A stretch of DNA of 64,000 bases from Candidatus Scatomonas pullistercoris. Its GTDB lineage: Bacteria > Bacillota > Clostridia > Lachnospirales > Lachnospiraceae. Shown here piece after piece: positions 43,887-51,925 of the stretch. The DNA lies in NCBI GenBank assembly GCA_018713515.1, contig DVOO01000015.1, positions 1 through 64,000 of the forward strand, given 5' to 3'. Numbering within the stretch: the stretch's first letter is position 1; every line of letters begins with the position of its first letter. The position numbers and the translations under genes were made by a program. The notes below the pieces were generated by a model that was not told the DNA's origin, made no database searches, and was given only the letters and a program-made list of their open reading frames with translations.

Positions 43887-45950
43887 GTGAAGAACAGAAC
43901 GGCAGCATGGATAGCTAGTTTATGTCTGGGAATTGTCAGCCTGCTGGGAGGGGTTCAAAGAGCAGAAGCGGCAGAAGAGGAAAATTTTACGGGAGAAAAT
44001 CCCTGGGCCCTGGAACAGGTCACAGGGGTTGACGAAAATGGAAATGTTTATGTGATTCCCGATGACGGGGAGACAGAGTACATCGGGAGAAGCCCCCTGA
44101 CACTGGCGGAGGGCGGAGAGTTGGTGAACTTCCGCACGAAGGATGTTTCAGAGGTTACAGAATATGTGGATGAAACCGGAGCAGACGGTTATACAAACGG
44201 GCACTATGGGGCGGACGCGGCCTATCTGGGCATGGAGGATGGAAAGGTAAAATTCATGCTTTCCGGAGTGATCGGGCTGGTAGATCCCACGGAAGTGACC
44301 ATCGTAAGCCTGGATGAGGCCCAGTCCATCAGCCATTATGAGGTGATCGACGGCAGACTGATCCACCGGGTGACGGTAGATATGTCAAAAACTTTTGAAG
44401 AATCCTACGGAAGCTACCTGGATAACGGCGATGCGCCTTCTTATCTCCAGGCGGGCACGGAGTATTACAGCTATGACGGCCATTATTTTTACACGTATGA
44501 AAATTTTGACAGCATGCTGTCGGACTATCAGGCCGGAACCAGAGAACACGCGGTGAATCCGGAAGATCCCTACTTTAATTACTTCCAGTTCCTGCCCTTC
44601 AGAAGCCAGACCAGCTATTCCAGCCAGGAATTGACAGCCATGATTAACGACCGGGTAGAGGACAGTTCAAAACTGCTGGATTCCGGGCAGTGGATGGTTC
44701 AGGATCAAAATCAGTATGGGATTAATGCCCTTCTGGTGGCGGGCATTGCGGCCAATGAGAGCAGCTGGGGAATGAGCAATATCAGTCAGACCAAGAATAA
44801 TCTCTTTGGCATCGCGGCGGCAGACAGCAATCCGGGAGAGCTTTCCTATGAATTTGAGAGTCCGGAAGCCTGTATCCGGGAGTATACCCAGAATTTTCTG
44901 TCACAGCAATATATTAATCCCGGCAACTGGAAATATTCCGGGGGATTCCTGGGCAATAAGGCAAGCGGCATGAATGTCCGCTACGCGTCAGACCCCTACT
45001 GGGGAGAAAAGGCCGCGGCTCTGGTCCGGAGCCTTGACCGGGCCAATGGAAGCCGGGATGAGGGACTCTATACCATCGGAATCAAGGATATTCTTCCGGA
45101 TGAAAATCAGGAATACGCGGATTTAAACATCCGGAGGGAGGCGTCCGCAGATTCCACAAGAGTGTATTCCACCGGTCTTCGCCCCTGTATGGCTTTCCTG
45201 ATCCGCGGTGACGGGCCGGTCAACGGTTTTTATCAGGTGCAGAGTGATCCGGTCTTAAGCAGTGACCGCTCCGCCATCGGGGACGGCGGCGATTATAATT
45301 ACGCATCTATGTATCTCTATGCCAGCGCGGACTATATAGAGATTGTCTCCAGCGGAAGCAGCAGCTGGCCGGACAATTTCGGCGAACTGAGCTTTAATGA
45401 TATAAACGTCGAAAGCTGGTTTTATGATGCGGTGGCGTATATTTATAATCACCAGATTATGACGGGCATGACCGAAAATGTTTTCGGCCCCTACGAGAGC
45501 ACCTCCCGGGCACAGTTTGCGGTCATGCTGTACAGAATGGAGGGTGAGCCGGAGGTAAATGACACAGAAAGTGCCTTTGCGGATGTACCTGCGGGGCAGT
45601 GGTTTTCCGACGCGATTATGTGGGCGCAGCAGGAAGGGATTATTACCGGATACACAGACGGCCCGAAAGCAGGATTGTTCGGTACGGCAGATACGATTAC
45701 CAGAGAACAGGTGGCCACCATGCTTTACCGTTATGCAGAAAAGAAAGGCTATGATCTGACGGTTTCAAATGCGTGGGAGTCGTTCGGCGATGCGGATAAG
45801 GTATCTGAATTTGCCCGGGAGGGAATGGCCTGGGCCGTAAATCAGGGAATCATTTCCGGAAAAGAAGATACGGGAACCCTGGAGCCGGTGCAGAATATTG
45901 CCCGGGCGGAGATGGCCACCATGCTCATGCGTTTTATGGAAAAATTTTAA
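43887..45950 (+). CDS. Secreted glucosaminidase with three SLH domains
   Basis: A signal peptide (ends near AEA, residue 29) leads to a domain of unknown type, then a GH73-type glucosaminidase domain (residues about 230-395) with the probable catalytic glutamate in AGIAANESSWGMSNISQT (about residue 291). An SH3-like segment follows (NIRREASADSTRVYSTG), then three SLH repeats from about residue 505 to the end, with the signatures SFNDINVESWFYDAVAYI, SRAQFAVMLYRM and AFADVPAGQWFSDAI. It probably cuts peptidoglycan and is held on a pyruvylated polymer. The GTG start follows AAAGGAG. The SLH motif TRAE is partly degenerate (SRAQ, TREQ, ARAE). Confidence 0.88.
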   Translation: MKNRTAAWIASLCLGIVSLLGGVQRAEAAEEENFTGENPWALEQVTGVDENGNVYVIPDDGETEYIGRSPLTLAEGGELVNFRTKDVSEVTEYVDETGADGYTNGHYGADAAYLGMEDGKVKFMLSGVIGLVDPTEVTIVSLDEAQSISHYEVIDGRLIHRVTVDMSKTFEESYGSYLDNGDAPSYLQAGTEYYSYDGHYFYTYENFDSMLSDYQAGTREHAVNPEDPYFNYFQFLPFRSQTSYSSQELTAMINDRVEDSSKLLDSGQWMVQDQNQYGINALLVAGIAANESSWGMSNISQTKNNLFGIAAADSNPGELSYEFESPEACIREYTQNFLSQQYINPGNWKYSGGFLGNKASGMNVRYASDPYWGEKAAALVRSLDRANGSRDEGLYTIGIKDILPDENQEYADLNIRREASADSTRVYSTGLRPCMAFLIRGDGPVNGFYQVQSDPVLSSDRSAIGDGGDYNYASMYLYASADYIEIVSSGSSSWPDNFGELSFNDINVESWFYDAVAYIYNHQIMTGMTENVFGPYESTSRAQFAVMLYRMEGEPEVNDTESAFADVPAGQWFSDAIMWAQQEGIITGYTDGPKAGLFGTADTITREQVATMLYRYAEKKGYDLTVSNAWESFGDADKVSEFAREGMAWAVNQGIISGKEDTGTLEPVQNIARAEMATMLMRFMEKF

Positions 45951-45964
45951 ATTGATTTTACCTG

Positions 45965-45993
45965 TTGTTTACAAATGCAAAAACTGCTATAAT
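45965..45993 (+). promoter_or_regulatory. SigA-type promoter of the LTA-synthase-like gene
   Basis: TTGTTT (45965-45970), a 17-base spacer and a perfect TATAAT (45988-45993). Confidence 0.65.
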
Positions 45994-46030
45994 ACCCTTT
46001 AATACAGAAGAAAAGAAGGTTTAAATAGCA

Positions 46031-48184
46031 GTGAGGGAAATAACAGCGGATCCGGAGCTGTATCGCGAACCGGATGAGAATAAAAAAGAACATGCGGGAT
46101 CCCGGAAAATTCTGGGGATAACAGGAAAGGGCCTGGCAGTACTGATTGGCGCTCTGGCGGTTTTTATCTGCCGGAGCGTGATCTGGGTCCTGACCACCTG
46201 GAACGATCTCACGATGGAGGAGATAGTCTTTCATTTAAAAATGCCCATGGAAGGTACGAACAGCGGCATGATTGAAGACTATCTTCTTTTTAGTGCGGTT
46301 CCGGCTCTCCTTACAGCGGCGGCATTGGTGCTCTGCTTCTGGCTTCTGCGCAAAAGAAAGAAAATTCGCCGCGCGTATTCGATCCTGCTTCCCTGTCTGG
46401 GGCTTTTTGTAATCATCAGTTCTGTTGCCTACATATGGAACGCCCTGGAGGTGTCCGCCTATGTGGAAAATCAGAGCACCTATTCCTCTTTTATAGATGA
46501 TAATTACGTAGACCCCGCCTCTGTTCCCATTACTTTTCCGGAAGAGAAGAGAAATTTGATTTATATTTATCTGGAATCCATGGAAACGACCTTCGCGGAT
46601 AAGAAAAGCGGGGGAGCCTTTGATGAAAATGTAATCCCGGAACTGACGCAGCTTTCCATGGAAAATGAAAATTTTTCCGGACATACGGATTTAAACGGCG
46701 GATATTCTCTGACGGGCACCACCTGGACCATGGGAGCCATGTTTGGACAGACTTCCGGCCTGCCCCTGCTGATCTCTGTAGATAAAAATTCCATGAATAC
46801 ACAGGAGAGCTTTTTCCCGGGGATTACCACCCTGGGTGATATTTTGGAGGATGCGGGATACCGCCAGGAGCTGGTGATTGGATCAGAAGCTGTTTTCGGA
46901 GGAAGAGAGCTGTATTTTCAGCAGCACGGAAACTATGAGATCTATGACTATGAGTATTCCAGAACCCATGGAGAAATTCCGGAGGATTACCGGGTGTGGT
47001 GGGGGTATGAAGACGAAAAGCTGTTTGCCAACGCCAAAAAACGGCTGACAGAGCTCTCGGAATCCGGGCAGCCATTTAATTTAACCATGCTGACCGTGGA
47101 TACGCATTTTGAGGATGGGTACGTATGTTCCCTGTGCCCGGACACGTATGAGGGGGATCCGTATTCCAATGTTATGGCCTGTTCCAGCCGGCAGGTGGCG
47201 GAATTTGTGGAATGGATTCAGCAGCAGCCCTTTTATGAAAATACCACTATTGTAATTTCCGGAGATCATCCCACCATGGACGCGGACTATTGTGACGGGA
47301 TAGCCGAAGATTATGGAAGAAGAGTTTATACTGCCTATATAAATGCTCCTGTCAGTCCGGAATCCGATGTGTACAGAGAGTACAGCACCTTTGATGCTTT
47401 TCCCACGACCCTGGCCAGCCTGGGCTGCAGCATTCCGGGAAACCGGCTGGGACTCGGGGTGAATCTGTTTTCTTCCGAGCCCACACTGGTGGAGCGCTGC
47501 GGAACAGCAGAGGCCAATGCGGGACTTGCCCAGAAATCGGAACTGATGGATCGGCTGAATTCCGATATTAATAAAGCGGAGGTTTCTGCCGTCAGTTATA
47601 ATCAGGAACAGCAGGCACTGACCCTGACGGTAAGCGGAGTTCACTGGAATCAGACGGTAACGGGCGCAGGCTGTGAAGTCTGGCTGGGGGAAGAGAAACA
47701 GAGCTCCCATACATACCGGGGAGAGAGCCGGGAAGACAGTACATACTATCTGGAAATACCCTTAAGCGATTTTGAAAACAAGATGGGCACATATTCCATC
47801 AGCGTCTATCTGGAACTGGAAGATGGAAGCAGCGTGCGTATCGGGGACGACAGGATTGAGGTGACGGCTGATGAAAGCCGGGAGCCCTCAGCGTCCGTTA
47901 CGGCCGCGCCCTATGATTTTCTTTCCGGAAAGCTGACGCTTCAGATTACTAATTTGCAGGGCTGCGGGGAGTTCTCCGGAATCCGCTGCGCTGTCTGGTC
48001 AGACGCTGACAGATCAGATCTGCAATGGTATGATGCCGTAGAGAATGGAGCGGGCAGCTATCAGGCGGAAATTTACGGAGAAGATTTTAATTTCCGGCAT
48101 GCCGCCTACACGATCCATGTTTATGCCGTAGATAATACGGGCAAAGAGACTATGATTGGCGGCTGCCATGCGGAAATGAATTAG
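46031..48184 (+). CDS. LTA synthase-like phosphoglycerol transferase with C-terminal GBS-Bsp-like repeats
   Basis: The family transfers glycerol phosphate to build lipoteichoic acid or modify glycans. The 717-residue protein has three N-terminal helices, then an extracellular sulfatase-fold domain: NLIYIYLESMETTF, a threonine-rich GGYSLTGTTWTMGAMFG likely to hold the catalytic threonine, and VISGDHPTMDADY for metal binding. The last 190 residues form two beta-rich repeats (ending with AGSYQAEIYGEDFNFRHAAY) like the GBS Bsp-like module, which is not part of classical LtaS. Classical LtaS has five helices; this has fewer. The start is a GTG with GAAGG upstream. Confidence 0.84.
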   Translation: MREITADPELYREPDENKKEHAGSRKILGITGKGLAVLIGALAVFICRSVIWVLTTWNDLTMEEIVFHLKMPMEGTNSGMIEDYLLFSAVPALLTAAALVLCFWLLRKRKKIRRAYSILLPCLGLFVIISSVAYIWNALEVSAYVENQSTYSSFIDDNYVDPASVPITFPEEKRNLIYIYLESMETTFADKKSGGAFDENVIPELTQLSMENENFSGHTDLNGGYSLTGTTWTMGAMFGQTSGLPLLISVDKNSMNTQESFFPGITTLGDILEDAGYRQELVIGSEAVFGGRELYFQQHGNYEIYDYEYSRTHGEIPEDYRVWWGYEDEKLFANAKKRLTELSESGQPFNLTMLTVDTHFEDGYVCSLCPDTYEGDPYSNVMACSSRQVAEFVEWIQQQPFYENTTIVISGDHPTMDADYCDGIAEDYGRRVYTAYINAPVSPESDVYREYSTFDAFPTTLASLGCSIPGNRLGLGVNLFSSEPTLVERCGTAEANAGLAQKSELMDRLNSDINKAEVSAVSYNQEQQALTLTVSGVHWNQTVTGAGCEVWLGEEKQSSHTYRGESREDSTYYLEIPLSDFENKMGTYSISVYLELEDGSSVRIGDDRIEVTADESREPSASVTAAPYDFLSGKLTLQITNLQGCGEFSGIRCAVWSDADRSDLQWYDAVENGAGSYQAEIYGEDFNFRHAAYTIHVYAVDNTGKETMIGGCHAEMN

Positions 48185-48254
48185 AATCTTTCGCAGTAAA
48201 AATCTTATAAAAGAGTCCGGCAGACAGGGCGCTGTATCTGGTTAAACTGCTATC

Positions 48255-48283
48255 TTGAAATCAGAAGAGTTCTCTGATAGAAT
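48255..48283 (+). promoter_or_regulatory. SigA-type promoter of the L,D-transpeptidase gene
   Basis: TTGAAA (48255-48260), a 17-base spacer and TAGAAT (48278-48283). The segment CTGATAGAAT also appears before the flippase gene at 50663-50672. Confidence 0.65.
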
Positions 48284-48327
48284 GAGGGAAGAAAAAATCT
48301 CGGATCTTAGAGGGGAAGGTGATAGAT

Positions 48328-50571
48328 ATGAAAAAAAGAATCTTAGCACTTCTTCTTACTGCAGTCATGGTCCTGGGGGGCAGCAGCCTGGTTGCCGCAG
48401 AACCGGGTCAGGAGAGTGCAACAGAGAGTGAAGTGATTTATGAAAATGATGCGGAGGAACCTCTGGTAACGGCGGAACCCACGGAGACGCCGGAGCCAAC
48501 GGCAGAACCCACGGAGACGCCGGAGCCAACGGCAGAACCCACAGAGGCGCCGGAGCCGACAGCAGAACCCACAGAGGCGCCGGAGCCGACAGCAACACCG
48601 GAGCCTACGGCGACTGTAACGCCAACTCCGCCGCTGGCCGAAGAGACAGCTTCCGCCAGCTATCGGTCTTACGTGCGGGGACAGGGCTGGCAGGAGTATG
48701 TGACGGACGGGGCCACCTCCGGCACTACGGGGCAGAAGCTTTTTCTGGAAGCTGTAGAGCTGAAGATAGAGGGCACAGAAGGCCTGGGGATCCGCTACCG
48801 CGTACATATGAGCGATGTAGGCTGGCTGGATTATGCCAGTGACGGGGAAACTGCCGGTCAGGTAGGAGCCGGCAATAATATAGAAGCTGTTCAGATTGAG
48901 CTGACAGGAGATGCGGCGGAAAAGTATGATGTGTGGTACCGGGTACACAGCGACAAGGCCGGATGGCTGGGATGGGCCAGCAACGGCGAAGTGGCGGGAA
49001 CCACCGGTCTCCGCTACGGAATGCAGGCGCTGGAAGTACGCATTCAGGAGAAGGGAGGCGAAGCCCCCGGTTCCACGGAAGGCGCGAATATTAATCGTAT
49101 TATTTCCCACTATAAGGTTCATGTCAGCAAGCAGGGCTGGCAGGATGCGGTGATCGACGGGGCAACGTCAGGCACCACCGGCCAGAAACTTTCCGTTGAG
49201 GCCCTGCAGGCTACGGTTACCGGCATGGATGGAGTGGGGATTCAGTATCGGGCACATGTCAGCGACATTGGCTGGCAGGATCCGGTGACGGATGGAGCTA
49301 CAGCCGGAACGACCGGCCAGGCGAAGGCCATTGAGGCGCTTCAGATTCAGCTTACCGGAGAAGCGGCTCAATATTATGATATCTGGTACCGGGTACACAG
49401 CGATAAAGTAGGCTGGCTGGGCTGGGCCAAAAATGGGCAGACTGCCGGTACAGAGGGATTCCGCTTTGGCATTCAGGCAGTGGAAATCCGGGTGGCAGTA
49501 AAGGACAGTATCGTTCCCGGAAGCCTGGACGGCACCTATATTAAAAAACCGGTTGTACATTATAAGGCGTACGTAGCAGGCAACGGCTGGCAGAACGCAG
49601 TGATCAATGGAGGAACTGCCGGAACTACCGGGCAGAAGCTGTCACTGGAAGCGATTCAGGCCACCGTGACGGATATGGAGGGCCTGGGCATTCAGTACAG
49701 AGTCCATGTAAGCCAGGATGGCTGGCTGGATTATGTCAGCGATGGAGCGGATGCCGGCACCGGAGGCAGCGGACTTCAGATTGAGGCGGTGCAGTTTCAG
49801 CTTACCGGGGGAGCTGCCCAGTATTATGACATCTGGTACCGGGTACACAGCGATAAATTCGGCTGGCTGGGATGGGCCAAGAACGGAGCGATGGCGGGAA
49901 CTACAGGGTTCAAATACGGAGCACAGGCAGTCCAGATTGTGATTCAGGCAAAGGATACGACTCCCCCCGGAACGATGACGAATTCTTACCTTAAGAATGA
50001 GGAAGGCTGGTTTTACCAGAACGGATACAGAAGATATAAAGATAAATACGGCAATGTGCTGAATGATGTTTCCTCTATTTTCAATCCATCGAACAAATAT
50101 ATAACCGTGGACCGGACCAGAGGTCTGACAACCATTTACGGGTACAATTCAGCGACAAATTCTTACGACACACCGATTAAGGCGATGCTCTGTTCGGTCG
50201 GCAATCCAATTACGCTGACAGAGGCGGGTACCTACAGCATTGGCTGGCAGGTTGAAATCAAAAAAATGGTAGGCGATGATTACGTTTGTTACGCGCCTTA
50301 TGTGTCTCAGATTTACGGCGCCGTCTATTTCCATGGCGTAGCCAGCGACACGCCGGATCTGCAGCGGGTGATGGCCAGCGATTTTAACGCCCTGGGATCG
50401 CCTATGTCCCACGGCTGCGTCAGACTTGCAGCCTGTGATGCAAAATGGATTTATTATAATGTAGATTCCGGTACAACCGTAAGAATCGGTGATAATCTCG
50501 GCGCCCCCATGACAGGAGTAAGATACCAGTGGACCGGCGGCCTGCTGGGACCGGATCCCACGTATTCATAA
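48328..50571 (+). CDS. Secreted L,D-transpeptidase with nine ChW repeats
   Basis: A signal peptide (LALLLTAVMVLGGSSLVAA) is followed by a Pro-Thr-Glu linker of 10-residue repeats, nine clostridial hydrophobic (ChW) repeats with the core GWLGWAKNG or GWQDAVIDG, and a C-terminal YkuD-type L,D-transpeptidase domain whose catalytic cysteine is in SPMSHGCVRLAACDAKW. The enzyme probably makes 3-3 cross-links or joins proteins to peptidoglycan, and the ChW repeats probably attach it to the wall or to sugars. The ATG at 48328 is chosen over an in-frame GTG at 48319, which overlaps the AGGGGAAGG ribosome site. Confidence 0.92.
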   Translation: MKKRILALLLTAVMVLGGSSLVAAEPGQESATESEVIYENDAEEPLVTAEPTETPEPTAEPTETPEPTAEPTEAPEPTAEPTEAPEPTATPEPTATVTPTPPLAEETASASYRSYVRGQGWQEYVTDGATSGTTGQKLFLEAVELKIEGTEGLGIRYRVHMSDVGWLDYASDGETAGQVGAGNNIEAVQIELTGDAAEKYDVWYRVHSDKAGWLGWASNGEVAGTTGLRYGMQALEVRIQEKGGEAPGSTEGANINRIISHYKVHVSKQGWQDAVIDGATSGTTGQKLSVEALQATVTGMDGVGIQYRAHVSDIGWQDPVTDGATAGTTGQAKAIEALQIQLTGEAAQYYDIWYRVHSDKVGWLGWAKNGQTAGTEGFRFGIQAVEIRVAVKDSIVPGSLDGTYIKKPVVHYKAYVAGNGWQNAVINGGTAGTTGQKLSLEAIQATVTDMEGLGIQYRVHVSQDGWLDYVSDGADAGTGGSGLQIEAVQFQLTGGAAQYYDIWYRVHSDKFGWLGWAKNGAMAGTTGFKYGAQAVQIVIQAKDTTPPGTMTNSYLKNEEGWFYQNGYRRYKDKYGNVLNDVSSIFNPSNKYITVDRTRGLTTIYGYNSATNSYDTPIKAMLCSVGNPITLTEAGTYSIGWQVEIKKMVGDDYVCYAPYVSQIYGAVYFHGVASDTPDLQRVMASDFNALGSPMSHGCVRLAACDAKWIYYNVDSGTTVRIGDNLGAPMTGVRYQWTGGLLGPDPTYS
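48481..48600 (+). repeat. Four 30-base tandem repeats coding a TETPEPTAEP linker
   Basis: Units begin at 48481, 48511, 48541 and 48571. The first two are identical and the third and fourth differ from them at a few shared bases. The repeat encodes a flexible extracellular linker and is a likely site of length variation. Confidence 0.9.
48661..49960 (+). repeat. Three 450-base super-repeats, each with three ChW modules
   Basis: Matching positions recur every 450 bases exactly: GGCTGG at 48685, 49135 and 49585, and GGTACCGGGTACACAGCGA beginning at 48935, 49385 and 49835. Each 150-residue unit has three ChW modules of different subtype, the third ending in a GWLGWA core. The nine repeats thus arose by tripling a three-module block. 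Confidence 0.88.
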
Positions 50572-50596
50572 AAAGGGAAGTAAAAAAATAAACAGA

Positions 50597-50629
50597 GGGA
50601 TGGGGTAAGTAAATTATCCTGTCCCTTTT
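50597..50629 (+). terminator. Terminator of the L,D-transpeptidase gene
   Basis: GGGATGGGGTAA (50597-50608) pairs with TTATCCTGTCCC (50614-50625) using three G-T pairs, with a 5-base loop and a TTTT tail. Confidence 0.75.
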
Positions 50630-50719
50630 GTATGATAGGGGCTGATTTAGATTAAAAGGTTTCTGATAGAATCGAAAAATATTGAAAAGTCTGCTTATTT
50701 CTGGAATTCTGCCTCCGCA

Positions 50720-51925
50720 ATGCTGAATTCTTTTCAGACAGTCGTTATCCTGATGGTAATTTCACGGATAGATGCGGTGACAGATGCCGGAAATTTTGTA
50801 ATTGCATATGCGATCGCCAATCTGCTGATTATGATTGGAAAATACGGAATCCGGCAGTACCAGGTGTCTGATGTGACGGAACAATTTTCTTTCAGCGATT
50901 ATTTAGGGGCCCGTTTTATCAGTACGGCCGGGATGCTTATCGCGGCGGTTGTTTATATTATCATTCAAACAGCATCGGGAGCCTATGATTTTGAAAAGTC
51001 GGCGGCAGTATTTTTGATCTGCGGAGCAAAGGCGGTAGACGCTTTTGAGGATGTCTACCATGGCATGTTTCAGCAGCACAGCCGCCTGGATATCGCGGGG
51101 AAAATATGGACCATCCGGCTGCTGGTGTATATTGTTGAATTTATGGCTGTCTATTCTCTCCTGCGCAATTTAGTGCTCACAGCAGCCATCTGTCTGGTTA
51201 CCACCATCCTTCTGGCCTTCGTATTGAATGGGACCGTTATAAAAAGCAAAGCTCTGATATACGCAAAGGGCCGGGAGGGCGGCCATATCCGGCAGCTGAT
51301 GGTGGACTGTTTTCCTATTTTTGTTTCTAATTTCCTGATGGCTTATGTGGCCAATGCGCCCAAGTACGCAATTGATGTGGTGCTCAGCAGTCAGGAGCAG
51401 GCCCAGTTCAATTATATTTTTATGCCGGTATTTGTAATCAGCCTGCTCAGTACATTTATTTACCAGCCCATGATCAACCGGCTGGCGGTTATGTGGCATG
51501 AGAATAAACTGGGCAGATTTTGGAAGATGATTTTCCGGCAGGTGGCCTTTGTGGCGGGCTTAACCGTCCTGGCCATGGGAGCCGGCGCTCTGCTGGGGAT
51601 ACCGGTTCTGTCAGCCATGTACGGGGTAGACCTGTCTCCCTATCGGATGGAACTGGTTATTTTGCTGCTGGGAGGCGGCATGGTGGCTCTGATTAATTTT
51701 TTCACCATGGTGATCACGGTGACACGTTATCAGAAACACCTTATGTGGGGATATCTGGCCATCAGTTTCGGCTTTTTGGCATTTGGAAAGAGAGTGGCAG
51801 AAAATTGGGGAATCAGGGGAATTTCGATTTTTTATACGATTTCCGTTACGGTTCTGGCGCTGATTTTTCTCGTTTATATTATTGTAATAGAGAAAGTTGA
51901 AAAAAAACGGAGAAGCAATTCATGA
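50720..51925 (+). CDS. Wzx-like polysaccharide flippase
   Basis: The 401-residue product has about 11-12 membrane helices and the segment IGKYGIRQYQVSDV, which resembles a clostridial flippase family. The only canonical start nearby is the ATG at 50720, but it has no ribosome site. The frame is open back to 50651, and the codons before it read IEKSAYFWNSASA, which fits the usual KSxxWN start of this family. The true N terminus therefore probably lies upstream and uses a rare start codon such as ATT at 50651 or ATA at 50666. Otherwise the original start has been lost. It overlaps the next gene by four bases. Confidence 0.8.
   Translation: MLNSFQTVVILMVISRIDAVTDAGNFVIAYAIANLLIMIGKYGIRQYQVSDVTEQFSFSDYLGARFISTAGMLIAAVVYIIIQTASGAYDFEKSAAVFLICGAKAVDAFEDVYHGMFQQHSRLDIAGKIWTIRLLVYIVEFMAVYSLLRNLVLTAAICLVTTILLAFVLNGTVIKSKALIYAKGREGGHIRQLMVDCFPIFVSNFLMAYVANAPKYAIDVVLSSQEQAQFNYIFMPVFVISLLSTFIYQPMINRLAVMWHENKLGRFWKMIFRQVAFVAGLTVLAMGAGALLGIPVLSAMYGVDLSPYRMELVILLLGGGMVALINFFTMVITVTRYQKHLMWGYLAISFGFLAFGKRVAENWGIRGISIFYTISVTVLALIFLVYIIVIEKVEKKRRSNS

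Noticed and set aside
48481-48600. Regular 30-base repeats considered as a CRISPR array
   Set aside because: The units are contiguous with no spacers and are in frame within a secreted protein, forming a Pro-Thr-Glu linker.
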